This document shows, piece after piece, positions 34,042 through 47,200 of a DNA stretch of 64,000 nucleotides (position 1 is its first letter; every line of letters begins with the position of its first letter). Origin of the DNA: Hyaloscypha bicolor E (taxonomy: Eukaryota > Ascomycota > Leotiomycetes > Helotiales > Hyaloscyphaceae); assembly GCF_002865645.1 (NCBI RefSeq), contig NW_020194519.1, positions 741,542 to 805,541 on the forward strand, written 5' to 3'. The notes below the pieces were generated by a model, which ran no database searches, was not told where the DNA came from, and was given only the letters and a program-made list of their open reading frames with translations. The position numbers were made by a program, and so were the translations under genes.

Positions 34042-37000
34042 AGTGGCAATCATCAAGGCTTTACTCCATAACCGGAAGGCAGTCGACCTAGGCCCTATTA
34101 TCTATATATGCTACACGAATCATGCTCTCGATCAGTTATTAGAGCATTTAGTGAAGGATGACGTAATGCAAGTCATCCGTATAGGCTCATGATTCAAATC
34201 CGATTTGCTTTAAAATCTCACTCTTTATTATATACGGGAAGGAACTAAACCCACGAGAACAGAAAAACATAATACGTGGGAATATAATTAGGATATTAGG
34301 GAAATACTACGAGAAATTAAAGATATATTATCTAGGTTAAATAATCCAAACTCTTGAATAAATATCTAAGCCCATCTTATAAGGACCTATAATCCGTACT
34401 TCAAGGAATTATTCGGGAAGAGGGTAAATAAGGAGGGATTTTAGGAAGTAAAGAGAAGGAAGTTTAGGGTTATAGAGAGTTAGCTTAGAGGAGCACTAAA
34501 GAAACTCGCTTCGAATTATTCTATTACTCAGCTCTTGGCCATTTCTCTAAGAAAGATATTAATATTAGAGCATGATATTCTCTATAAGTATTAGATTAAG
34601 TAAAGAAGTATATAACTTACTAATAATCTTACTTATATACTAGATTCCTACTATGGTTCCAAATCCGTACTAGATAGATATTATAGGGAACTAGATCTTT
34701 AATATCTTTGAGAAGCCCACGTTATTAGCATAATAATATCTGGGCTAGTAAGAAATATCGAGTTACTCTAGTATATGTAAGCAAAAGTTATACTTTATAA
34801 AGAAGCTAGAGAAGTTCTTAAGGCATATACCCTTACTATATTCTTACCCGGAATTAAATATATAATCTTAATTAGTAATTATAAGTAATTCCGGCCCTAG
34901 ATTAATAACTATAAGCTTTAATATAATAATTCCCGAGGCAAGAGATATTCCCTTAATATCTCGCTATTTAAGTATCTCGTTAGGCCACAAATAGGGAATC
35001 TTCGGGTACTATTAAGTATATTAAAGACTTAGTAATAAATATATCCTTTTATCTCAGAGCTAGTTAGAGTTCTGCTTTATTCGGACTTGCAAGATTATTC
35101 CTTAGTATTAGAATATCCGGAAGTTAATAGGATACGAGATTATTTATATTAGCTTAATTATTAAGAGAAAGAAAACCCGCGATCTGCTTAAGCTATTTCC
35201 TTATTTAGAACTAATATTTTTGAAGTAGATATAATTACTATTCTTGTCTTATATCTTATAAGGCAAGAAATATATAGGAGTAAGGATATTATAGTTATTA
35301 CTTTATATCTGGGATAATTATAGAAAATCAAGAAGTAACTAGTGAATTTCTTCGAAATTATTATTAGGGATTGAGATTAAGAAGAATTAGAAGCTCAGGA
35401 ACTTTAAGATAACCCGGAAACTTCTATAAATAGCCAAGTTCAAGTCCAGAAAATAATACTACTTAATACTTTGAGAATTACTACTATAGATAACTTCTAA
35501 GGCAAAGAGGCAAAAGTTATTATTATCTTATTAGTTTGAAGTAATAATAAGCAGAAATATGGATTTTTAAAGACTTCTAATTATATTAATATATTACTAA
35601 GTTATGCTTAATATAGGATATATATTATTAGTAACTCTAATACCTTGAGGCCTATTCTTATATAGACTAAAGTACTTTCTATTTTAGAATACTTAAATAA
35701 TATTAGTCTAAGTCTTATATTATACTATCCTTAATATAAAGAAATACTTATTAAAGTCTTAGAGCCGGACGATTTCACTATATTTGCCCCTAAAGGCAGT
35801 TATACTAGGAGATACTTATTAAGACTTCTCTATAAGTATTCCTGTTCTAATATATACTATTTTATATCTTTATATAATATAGTTTATTGCCTTAAATATT
35901 ACTTAAGAATAAAGAAAGATTGCGAGTATAAGTATCCGAGATCTTATAGAGATCTATATAAGCCAAAATACCAAGTTATATTATTTAATATCTCTTTATT
36001 ATATAAATATATTATTAAGTAATTAAGATATTATAAAGCGCAGATACTAGAGAAAGTTTACTATTAGGTTTAAATAGAATAAGTTATAAAGTATTATAAA
36101 TATAAAATCCGAGTCTATTATTATAAACTGCTTTTAGATATTAATTACTTCTATTTAGTAACCTGCGGAGTAGTACTAACTTATAGATATAACTATATAT
36201 ATACTTATAAAAATTATAATATTAGGATTAATAATATAATTATTAAGAAAATATATAAAGTTTATAATACCTAGTATAGAAAACTATATATGACTTATAG
36301 TTATAGCTATAAAGCTTTATACTATAGTAATATGCCCTATTCTCTTTATATGAAACCCTATAAAGTTAGCTATAATTATTTGAAATATAGTAAGCTATAT
36401 TATAAGCCTTATATATTATATACTAAGGATTATTCCTGGTCTTATTTATATTACGGATAGTGCCTATTACTATATATACTGCCCTATAATCTATTACTAT
36501 ACTTAGAGTACTATATAAAGATATTAGCTTATAGGTATTAATATTCGTTTATTTATAAGAAGATCTATTCAGGTATTATATATTATTAGATATATATATA
36601 CTTAATAATTAAGGAAATAGTTATTAACTTTATTTTATTATTTATTTTTAAGAAAGTTAATCTTAATAAGAATTCTTATATTATATTATTATATAAATAC
36701 ATTCTTACCCTAGAGAGCATAAATAAATATATAAGTATGTCAGATTTCTATACTATAAATAGTAAAGGCTCAATTATAGACCTAAAGAATAGTACTAAAT
36801 TATTCTCTATTTCTGAGATAAAAAGCTACCTAACTTGCTATAGCCCTTTATAAAACCTTAATTACTATAGCCGTATTATTTATTAAGTATTAATTAATAA
36901 GGTAATAAAGAAATTCATTATCTGGGCTAATATGAAATTCATTTCTCTAGTTACTAAGATACAAGTAATTAAGGCAGACTTCCGCGAGATTACTAGAGGT

Positions 37001-37924
37001 AGCTAAAAGGCTTCTAATAAGGTATTACCAGAAACTTCTTTATTAGGACCTCTTTAGTTAAAAGGAAGTCGTAATTACTAAATCTTCCAGATTAGAATAC
37101 TTACGCAAAAAGAGAACTAATATAAAATAATTATTAAGCTTTAAAGAGAGATTAAGAAGTTTCTATAATAGGTTAATAAGAAAGAATAATTCTTTAGTTA
37201 TATCTATAACCTCATTTAAGATACCCGTAAATATTATAGAATTAATACTAATTTATACTCTAAAGTTAATATTCTTTAGGTATATAACCGACTTCTAATT
37301 ATAGTACTACTTATTAGATATAACTATACTATTCTTCTGACTTTCCTTAATAATTAGAAAGATAAAACTAGTACAAGTTCTCCTAGTATCCAGGTTAATT
37401 TAAGTATTAATAGAAAGAAATACGAAAAATTAATAGTAGAATCTTACTTAAGAAATTAACTAGGAAGTTATATTAAGGGCCTCTTATACTAGGCACGGTT
37501 TCTCGCCCTTAAGTAAAGTCTCGCAGAGCCTGGATTAGAGCTTATATAGCTCTTAAATAAGGCTAGGAAATATCTCTAGCTAGTATATAAAATATATAAT
37601 AAATATCCCGGCTAAATAGTAGGTATAAGAAATAAAGTTAAGAATATTAAGAAGATACTACGCAATTTAATATTCTATATACTAGTAAGTAATAAGGAAA
37701 AAGCTACTATATATATAGCTATAGCATATGACTTTAAAGGAACTAGGTATTAGTATTACTATAAGAATAGCCACCTATTTATAATTAGAGAATATAATAT
37801 ACTAATAGAAATCTCTTAATACTTATAATATGGTTTTCCGGTTAGTAATTATAATTATTAGGCTATTAGTAGTATTAGACCTATAACGGACTTGAAGTAT
37901 TAATTTGGCAGAGTCAGAATTTAA
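34042..37924 (+). pseudogene. ZNFX1-like NFX1-type zinc-finger helicase, C-terminal half (RIPed)
   Basis: Resumes the gene broken at 21848. Un-RIPed start: [19 protein letters not shown], then CYTNHALDQLLEHL at 34108-34150, the conserved helicase motif after Walker A. RIP begins near 34190. The SF1 helicase C-terminal part is readable near 35300-35640 (DIIVITLYLG, TTIDNF-stop-GKEAKVIII, INILLSYA for NVLLSRA). NFX1-type Cys-rich fingers follow at about 35800-36600, with most Cys and His turned to Tyr by G-to-A and C-to-T changes. At 37720-37924 lies the RZ-type finger found at the end of ZNFX1 and RNF213 (family pattern GHWYYC, NGHPF, GECG), now strongly degraded, and the stop is TAA at 37922-37924. 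The two halves together span a full-length protein. Confidence 0.9.
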
Positions 37925-40144
37925 TATTAGAGACACGGAGTTTAATAAGAAAAGTAATAGAAATAAATACGGGAATATTATTAAGACTGGAATTTTATTA
38001 CTTGGATATTATATATTATTTATTTAATAGAGGCAATTAGTATTAGAGATTTTTTTGCTTAATATATATAGTTAATAGGCCCCCTAATATTATAACTCTT
38101 TAATAACTTATTATTATACTTGACCTAGTAAAAAGAATATTAAGAGAATTATAAATTTAATAGCCTATAATTCTTTCTTACTAGTTTCTCGTACTTAAAG
38201 ACTCGCAATAAATACAAAATAGTAATATTTCCTTTAATACTATAAGAAGTATTATAAAGCCCTTTAATACTATTATAATTAATATATATTTTGGATATCT
38301 AAGACTATATTAATAGAAGCTATATTAGATTTAATACTCGGAGTAATTAAAGAGAGAATAGGGAAGAGAAATATTACGAAGTATAAGAGTAATAAGATAA
38401 ATATAAAAGAGATACGGGAAAATAACTAAGAAATTAAAATTCTTTCTTTATATTATACTAATACTATTATTAGAATAAGAATAGCTATTACTTTATTTCC
38501 TTTATACTCTACCCGCCAAATACGTATATTTAGCCTCTAGATTACTTCCTGGGTCTTAAATAGTATGCCTACCCTTAAGGCTTTATAGCCTTAACTAATA
38601 TTAACTTCTTAGGTAATATATAATTACGAGGGGCTATAGAGTTCCGCTTGCGTATTAAATGACTTGGCTTTGCGAATATGCCATATTAGACTGGTTTATA
38701 AGTAATTCTTTAACTTGCTTGCTTTATTACGGGTATCTTTTATTATTTTCTTTCCTTATTTACTAGAGCTTCTGCAAGTATTAATGCGGGTTATTTGGAT
38801 TAGTTATTACTACTAATTCCCTGGTCTCGGGTAGTACTTTTTATAATTCTTGTATGCCTGGGGAAATAATCTTAGTATTTGGGATAAAGACTAAATAAAG
38901 TATAAGAATTTCCTGGCTAATTATAGAGTAATTACTATATCTAGAAAATTAAATAAATATGTCCTATATTATAATATTAAGAATAGACTTGACTATAATA
39001 AGTTTATATTTATTAATATAGTGCCTTATAAAGGCGAATCCGGAAAAAGAGTTATTAGTAATAAGCCTGCCTTAATAAAACTCTTTTCTGTCTCTTTATT
39101 AGTCTCTATTACTTCTGGAGATTTCCTTAGCATCTTTTCTAGGAAGCTTTAATATATAGATTTAAAGCTATTAAAAGCTATTAAGGGCCTTATTCCGGGT
39201 TTTTGGCTAGACTATTCGGAAATACCAGGAAATCTTAATTAGATAAAGGTAATAAAGCCTAGTAAGAAGACAAATATCTATCTTATATAAGAAAGAATAA
39301 ATAAGATAAAGGAAAAGAAGTTCTTTTATTAATATTAGAAAGTCCTTATTATAGCTATAAGAGAAATTATACTATTTAACTAGCTTATTTGTTTTTTCTA
39401 ACTTGGGTTTCTCTGAGATAGTAGTCTATATAATACCTTATAGTTTTATAGAAAGTAGGAAAGCTTTTAAGATAAATAATATAAGGCAAGTAGGAATTAT
39501 AATTAATTAATAATAGATAAATAGTAATAGAAATAATTATATATACCCGAGAATTAATAGCTTAACTTAATTACTATAACTTTCTTAGTATTCTTATCTT
39601 TATATATTATCCTAGTATAAAAGTATCCGTATTACTTAAAGTTTATGGCTAGGTCTTGGCTTTAAGTATTTCCGGTTCTAGTACTTGCCTTCTTTACTTA
39701 CTTGTTCCATATTATTAACTCGTACCTAGTAAGTATAATTACTATAATGTTCTAATAATTAAACTAAGTAATAGAAAGTAGTAATTTGCTATTTTTATTT
39801 ATATAGTTTGGTTTAGTACTATAGTTTAAGAGCAATTATACTACTTTAAAGTAGCTATATACTATTACCTGGAATAATAGAATCTGCCTAGTTATACTTT
39901 ATATATTTATATTAATAGTACTTATTATAAGAAGAACTTTAATTACTTCTTTATACCCAGACTCTAATATCCTCTATAAATGAGTTATCTTATAGATATT
40001 TTGCTTGTCTAGAGAAATACTATTAGTAATAAATTAGTAAATAGTTGCGGTATTCTTCTTTTTAGTAATATTATAGAGGCATGAGATATTAAGACATTAC
40101 TTTTTATTACTACTAATACTATCTTATTAATTAAGGAGACTAAG
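37925..40144. other. RIP-degraded DNA, no gene recognised
   Basis: AT-rich RIP-like DNA. About 38460-39050 keeps more C and G in CC/GG contexts but no protein family was recognised on either strand. It may contain the 3' end of the repeat-protein relic to its right. Confidence 0.5.
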
Positions 40145-42630
40145 GACTTGTTCTTAACTACTTATAGTAGCTGCCTTAATTACTCTAATAGTAACTTTAA
40201 TACTAATAGTTTAATAGAGTAATTAAACTACCTCGTAACTTATAGACTTGTTAGAAGCTGCCTCTTTAAATACCTCTTTAGTAACCTTGACTTTATTACC
40301 ATACTAGTCAAGAAGTAGTAATATTATCTCCCTGCTATTAAACTCGTTTCTAGCTACTATCTTAATTACCTCTTTAGTAATCTTAATATTATTACTATAC
40401 TAGTTAAGAAGTAGTACTATTACCTCCTTACTATTCTAGTTCTTAGCTATTGCCTTAATTACCTTTTTAGTAATCTTAATCTTATTACCGCACTAGTTAA
40501 GAAATAGTGCTATTACTTTCTTACTATTACCCCAGTTCTTAGCTATTACCTTAATTACCTCTTTAGTAACCTTGACTTTATTACCGTACTAGTTAAGAAG
40601 TAATACTATTACTTCCTTACTATTATTCCGGTTTCTAGCTATTATCTTAATTATTTCTTTAGTAATTTTAACCTCATTACTATACTAGTCGAGAAGTAGT
40701 ACTATTACCTCCTTACTACTATTCGGGTTCCTAGCTATTGCCTTAACTACCTTCTTTATAATCTCGAACTCATTACTATACTAGTTAAGAAGTAGTAATA
40801 TTATCTCCTTACTATTAAACTTGTTCCTAGCTATTGCCTTAACTACCTCTTTAGTAATCTTAACCTCGTTACTATATTAGTTAAGAAATAGTACTATTAT
40901 TACTTTACTACTTTCCTAATTCCTAGCTATTACCTTAATTACTATTATAGTAATCTAAACCTTATTATTATACTAGTTAAGAAGTAGTACTATTACCTTC
41001 TTACTATAGCTCCTATTTCTAGCTATTACCTTAACTACTTCTATAGTAATCTAGACCTTATTACTATACTATATAAGAAGTATTTTTATAGCTAGTATAT
41101 TAAATAATTTTGCAAGTGCCTAGACTAGCTAAGAGGTAATAATAATACTATTACTATACTAGTTAAGAAATAGTACTATTATCTCCTTATTACTTTCCCG
41201 GTTCTTAGCTATTACCTTAATTATCTTTATAGTAATCTGAACCTTATTACTATATTAGTTAAGAAGTAGTACTATTATCTCCTTACTATTCTCCTAGTTC
41301 TTAGCTATTACCTTAACTACTATTATAGTAATCTGAACCTCATTATTATACTAGTTAAGAAATAGTACTATTACCTCCTTATTATTATTCTAGTTCCTAG
41401 CTACTACCTTAACTACCTCTTTAGTAATTATAATCTTATTACTATACTAGTTAAGAAGTAGTACTATTACCTTCTTACTATAGCTTCTATTTCTAGCTAT
41501 TACTTTAATTATCTCTATAGTAATCTGGACCTTATTATTATATTATATAAGAAGTGTTTTTATAGCTAGTATATTAAATAATTTTATAAGTACCTAAACT
41601 AGCTAAGAGGTAATAATAATACTATTACTATACTAGTTAAGAAGTAGCGCTATTACTTCCTTATTACTATACTTATTTCTAGCTATTACCTTAACTATCT
41701 CTATAGTAATCTAGACCTCATTACCGTACTAGTCAAGAAATAGTACTATTACTTCCTTACTATTACTCTAGTTCTTAGCTATTGCCTTAACTACTTCTAT
41801 AGTAATCTGAACCTTATTATTATACTATATAAGAAGTGTTTTTATAGCTAGTATATTAAATGATTTTGCAAGTACCTGAATTAGCTAAGAGATAATAATA
41901 ATGCTATTATTATACTAGTTAAGAAATAGTACTATTACTTCCTTACTATTATATTCATTTCTAGTTATTACTTTAATTACCTTAGTAGTAATCTGGATCT
42001 TATTACTATATTATATAAGAAGTATTTTTATAGCTAGTATATTAACGGATTTTATAAGTATCTAGACTAGCTAAGAGATAATAATAATACTATTACTATA
42101 TTAGTTAAAAAGTAATACTATTACCTTCTTATTATTATTTTAGTTCTTAGCTATTACCTTAATTACCTTTATAGTAATCTGGACTTCGTTATTATACTAG
42201 TTAAGAAATAGTACTATTACTTCCTTACTATTATTCTAGTTCTTAGCTATTACCTTAATTACCTCTTTAGTAATCTTAATCTTATTACTAAGCTATATAA
42301 GAAGTATTTTTATAGCTAGTATATTAAATGATTTTGCAAGTACCTAAACTAGCTAAGAGATAATAATAATACTATTACTATACTAGTTAAGAAATAGTAC
42401 TATTATTTCCTTACTACTTTTCTAGTTCTTAGCTATTACCTTAACTACTTCTATAGTAATCTGGACCTCATTACTATATTAGTTAAGAAGTAGTACTATT
42501 ACCTTCTTACTATTATTCCGGTTCCTAGCTATTACCTTAATTACTTCTTTAGTAATTTTAATCTCATTACTATACTAGTTAAGAAGTAGTACTATTACCT
42601 TCTTACTATTATACTTATTTCTAGCTATTG
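40145..42630 (-). repeat. 93 bp coding tandem repeat, about 26 units with five longer variant units
   Basis: The period is 93 bp (31 codons), marked on the plus strand by CTAGTTAAGAAGTAGTACTA followed by TTAGCTATTACCTTAA. Longer variant units carrying TTTTTATAGCTAGTATATTA occur near 41085, 41560, 41835, 42020 and 42305, giving a higher-order pattern. The preserved multiple-of-three period shows that the array was coding before RIP. Confidence 0.92.
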
Positions 42631-44200
42631 CCTTAATAACCCCTTCCGTAACCGGGATATTATCTCTTTTTAAGTTTAATAAGAATATTATTAGTTCTTT
42701 ACTAGTTAATATAATAATCTAGACTATATCTTCTTCTGAGATCTGAATATTATTTCTTATTTAATTTATTAGACTTATTATTCTTTCTTGCTTCTATAAG
42801 CTTAAATAATCTTAGTATATATAAGTTAATACTAGGTTAGCTATATTATTTAGTATATCCCTATAGTCTAACTTTTATATATACTTCCTTATTTATATTA
42901 CTTATAAAAACAGATTCTTTGCCTTTATTTATTATTATTTACTCTTATATATTAATATAAGGCTATTTATACTAGTAAGTATATTAAGGTTTCCTTCCCT
43001 AAATACCTCTATTACTTCTTAAAGCCTTTTTTCTGCCTCTTTATACTCTTTCGAGTTCTCTAGGGCTAGTGCTATATTATATAACCTAGTTACCTTCTCT
43101 ATTCTATTTAAATATCCTAATACTAGGTGATTTATTTCTACTAAAGCTTTATATCTTACTTTATTTTACAAATTTTTGGGGGGCTTTTCCTAGTTCCAGA
43201 TAAGTAAGAAGTTATATAAGAAGCTTTTTACTAAAGCCAAGGATTCTTAATACTTAATATATCTGCTCTCTATTTATATAGACTTCTAAAAAGTAACTGA
43301 AATTATAATAATAGTAAAATAATTCTTATATACTTAAATAATAATTAGCTTTAAAGCCCTTTATAAAAGATAGATAAAGTCTTGTTTCTGGATAGGCTTT
43401 ACTAAGGCCTAAAGAGTTTATTAAGTATTATACTTCTTCTCGTATTTTAAGAACTTTAGTATATTATTAAAAACGATATTTATATATTATTTATTATACT
43501 AAGTACTATTATTATTTACTAAGGAGACCCGACTAAGAATATAGCCCTTGCTCTTAATTACTACTATTTTCCTCTTATCTCAAGTCTTTATAGATATCTT
43601 TTTAGAAAAAATAAATTTAATAACTTACTATAAAAGTATTTTCTATAGAATTATATAGTTAGGTAATAAGCTAGTCGTATTAGGGTTATTAAAACTTATA
43701 CTAAGCAAGGTATATATTATATTATAGTTCTTAGTAGTATTGCGGTTATAGTATATATCTATTAACTTGCCTAGAGAAAGTTTACTAGATAAACTCATAT
43801 ATTTTAACTAGAAGATTACTTCCCTTATTAGGTAAATTACTAAATAAATTAGACTTTATAAGTCTAGATAAGTATAGGAAAGCTCTAATTTATTAAAACC
43901 TAAGTAGAAGGCATACCTATTTATTTTTATAGAGCCATATATAATTAGAATATATTAAGCTATAGTAATTTCCTAAAATACCTAAATTAACTTTTTAGTA
44001 ATTTCTGCGAATATTACTAACCTATTTACTACTTACTCAGATATACTAAAACTATAGTTATTTAAATAGTTTAAGAATTGATTTCTGACTCTTATTACTT
44101 TTTAATAAAGTAGTAAACTTATCTTCTATAATAATATATATATTTTCGAGTACCTAATTACTATTATCTATTATCTTATTAAGATAAATAATTATGCGGT
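40145..44200 (-). pseudogene. HET/TPR protein with C-terminal 31-residue repeats, RIP-inactivated
   Basis: Read on the minus strand from right to left. About 44100-43500 gives a HET-domain-like C-terminal region (LGKLIDIYYNRNTTKN, then the equivalent of KIYALLS, and NPNTTSLLPNY). About 43150-42900 gives a TPR-like segment (NIALALENSKEYKEAEKR, NILTSINSL). From 42630 to 40145 follow about 26 units of a 31-residue repeat of the type N-E-x-KITKEVIKAIAKN, then SKEVIVLLL, known from fungal HET/NACHT-ankyrin-type proteins. Such proteins belong to the incompatibility/NLR repertoire. Stops at expected Gln/Trp/Arg positions show RIP inactivation. The N-terminal limit is uncertain and may reach 46 kb, where patches of coherent minus-strand protein continue without a recognised domain. 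Confidence 0.75.
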
Positions 44201-47200
44201 TTACTTAATTATAGATCTTTACTATTAACTAAATCTGGTATTTTTTCTCTTTTTTATTTTCTTAGTTAATATAAATAAAATCTACTTATATAATTTATTT
44301 AAAAGAGTAATCTCAAAGACATAAAAGTACTATATAAAGGTTTACTATAACAGGCACGTTATACTTATTTATAGAGATAGACTTAGGGGTTTCCTAATAG
44401 CCCCATATATAGGATAAAGCCTTATATAGGTGAGTTCCTTTACTCGATTCTTATAAAGAGTACTCAAAGAGTTTGTATTATATAGGAATAGCCTTATCTT
44501 TATATAATATTAGGTAAAGCAAGCAAATATTATTAGGCCCTGGGGTAAGCAGAGAATAATAGTAGTAAGACATGGCATGAAATATAGTATATAGAAACTC
44601 GAATAAGACTATATTAAATAGTTATAAAGTAGTATAGTATATTAGTATATTTGGTATTATTATTATAAATCGGCGGGATAAATATTAGGGATTCTATAGC
44701 TATATGGCATCCTGTATTAGATTATATATACGCTTTTCTTAAGCAAAATTATAAAAGGTGCCTAGAGATAATAGATTACTAGGCTATAATACGAAAGTTT
44801 GGCCTATAGTAAAGGAAAGGGCACGGCTTCTTTTTCAAGTACTATATATATATATGCCTATACCTGAGTACGAGCTTGAGCCTATACTATTATAATAATA
44901 GTAGGCACTACTAGTACGGGATTTATAACTCTTAGTATATGAGATATACTATATTATATTAATTACTAGAAGTTTTTTATTAGCCTTTTCTCAGTTATCT
45001 AGAATTATTAGTTTAATCTTTGGCTTGGAATTACGACTTGTAATTGCCTTACTAAATATACTATTTCTTAATATTATAATATTACTAATTTTCTAATAAT
45101 AATATCTATTATAAATTACTTTATATTTATTACTTCTCTTTTATAAATATAATCTAATACCTATAAGTATAACTTAGTAATATAATATCTAAAAATATAT
45201 TAAATCTAAATATAATAAAAGTAAGAAAGTTAAATTATACTATAAGATCTGCCTTACTTCTATTTAGGATATAATATAAGGAAACTCAAGAAGCTTAGCT
45301 CTGGTAGTAACTAGTAATACCTAACTCTTTTAGCTATTAATATAGAAAAGTTATTAGATAGGAAAACTTATTATATATAGAAACTATTTTAGAACTATTA
45401 TTAGGGACTCGAATTTTTTTATTTCTATATCTTTTAATACCCCTGTATAAAGCTTAATAATTTGAGGTATTCTAATTATTAAAAAAGAAACAGAAAAGTT
45501 TATTTAGCTTTTACGAATATTCAAATTTATATTTCCCTATTCTTTCTAAAGTACTATTAATTAGAGCTATAGCCGCAGGTCTTTTCCCATACTTCTTATT
45601 TCTAATACCTTAACTCGGATATTCTTTAATATTAAGTATTTCCGCCTTTTTAATAGTATTTAATTTAATATCCCTATAAATTAAGACCTTATATAATATT
45701 TAATCTGAGATAATATATCGAGGTTTTGACTTTTCTTTTACTACTTATTTTTAGACTTGGCAGGCTTTATATATATAATATCTAGTTACTTGTATTATCT
45801 GGAAATAATTCCTTTTTATAAAGTTAGTCGAGAAGTTTTCGGAAATAATTTCATTAATTCTATTTATACCTATTTTATTAAAGGAAGCTTATCGGGAAAA
45901 AGAATATAAATAATCTAATATATTATTAGATAATTATTAGGGCTACTAGTAAATATTAATATAATAGGATACTTACTTATAAAAGTCTAGAGATAATAAT
46001 ACTATAGCTACTATATAATAGGCCTTTTTACTAGGTCCGGAAATCTGCCTAAAGCCTTAATAATAATTATACTAAGCCTATATATATTAAGGCCCGTTAT
46101 CTAGTTACTTCCCTACTAAAGCTCCGGTATTTTATAGGAGTTTATTCTAACTAAAGTATACGAGTTATTAATAGTCTTAGTAATACTAAAATTACTAAAT
46201 AAGTATTTCCTATAATAATATAATATATTTAAAGGCTTTATATCTCGATATATAATAAGCGGATTATATATATATATATATATAATCTAGTCTAAGGCAA
46301 ATCTAAAGAAGTATTATTATTATTATAGTTTGCTTTTCTTTTTCGGATTTAAAGTTTTTAATTTACTAGTAAAAGCTCCCTTTATAAACTAATTAGAAAA
46401 TATTAATATTATGTCCTATAGACTAACCTTAAGAGCAGATATATTAGAGAATATAATCCTAATAAGCTATTAGTATAACTATAACCTTAGAGTTAAAATA
46501 GAGAAGCTTATATAATATAGTTTCGAGAATAAAGCTACCTTCGCTTTAATCTTTAGCTTAAAGTCTTTCTCTATAGTAATTCCCAATTTTAGTATTAGCT
46601 TAAACTTAATAATCTTATAAGTATAATAGTTACTAATATATATATTAATAACCTTATATATATTACCCTAAGAACCTTTACTAAGAGGCTTTACCTTTAT
46701 ATATCTAATCTCATTATCTAGTTTAGGTTAAAAAGAAATATTTATTTTAGTATTATAAATACTTAATATAATGAATCTTAGATTAAAAGCTAATATTTAT
46801 TAAAAAGTCTCTTTATATATTCCCTTATATTCTTTGGGAACTAGTTAGTAAATAAATAATAGCCTTTCTTTTATAAATATTTCGGGATCTTATACTTTCT
46901 ATAGCTTTAGAAAAAATTAGATATAACTCATTTTTAGAGTTTATATTTAATCTAGAAATATAATATATTACTAAGAACTCTTTTATATTTATATAGTCTC
47001 ATTTATATTATAGAGCTATATATTCTAGTATATTAAGATATTATAAAGAAGAACTTCTTTAGTTACTAGATATATATTAAAATAGTATTAATTAAACTTT
47101 AATTACTTCTTATCTAGTATTATATTATTTATTAAGTCGCACCGACCAAATTTTATAAGAACTCCAGGTATTTTTAATAGTATATGAAATCTAATCCTCA

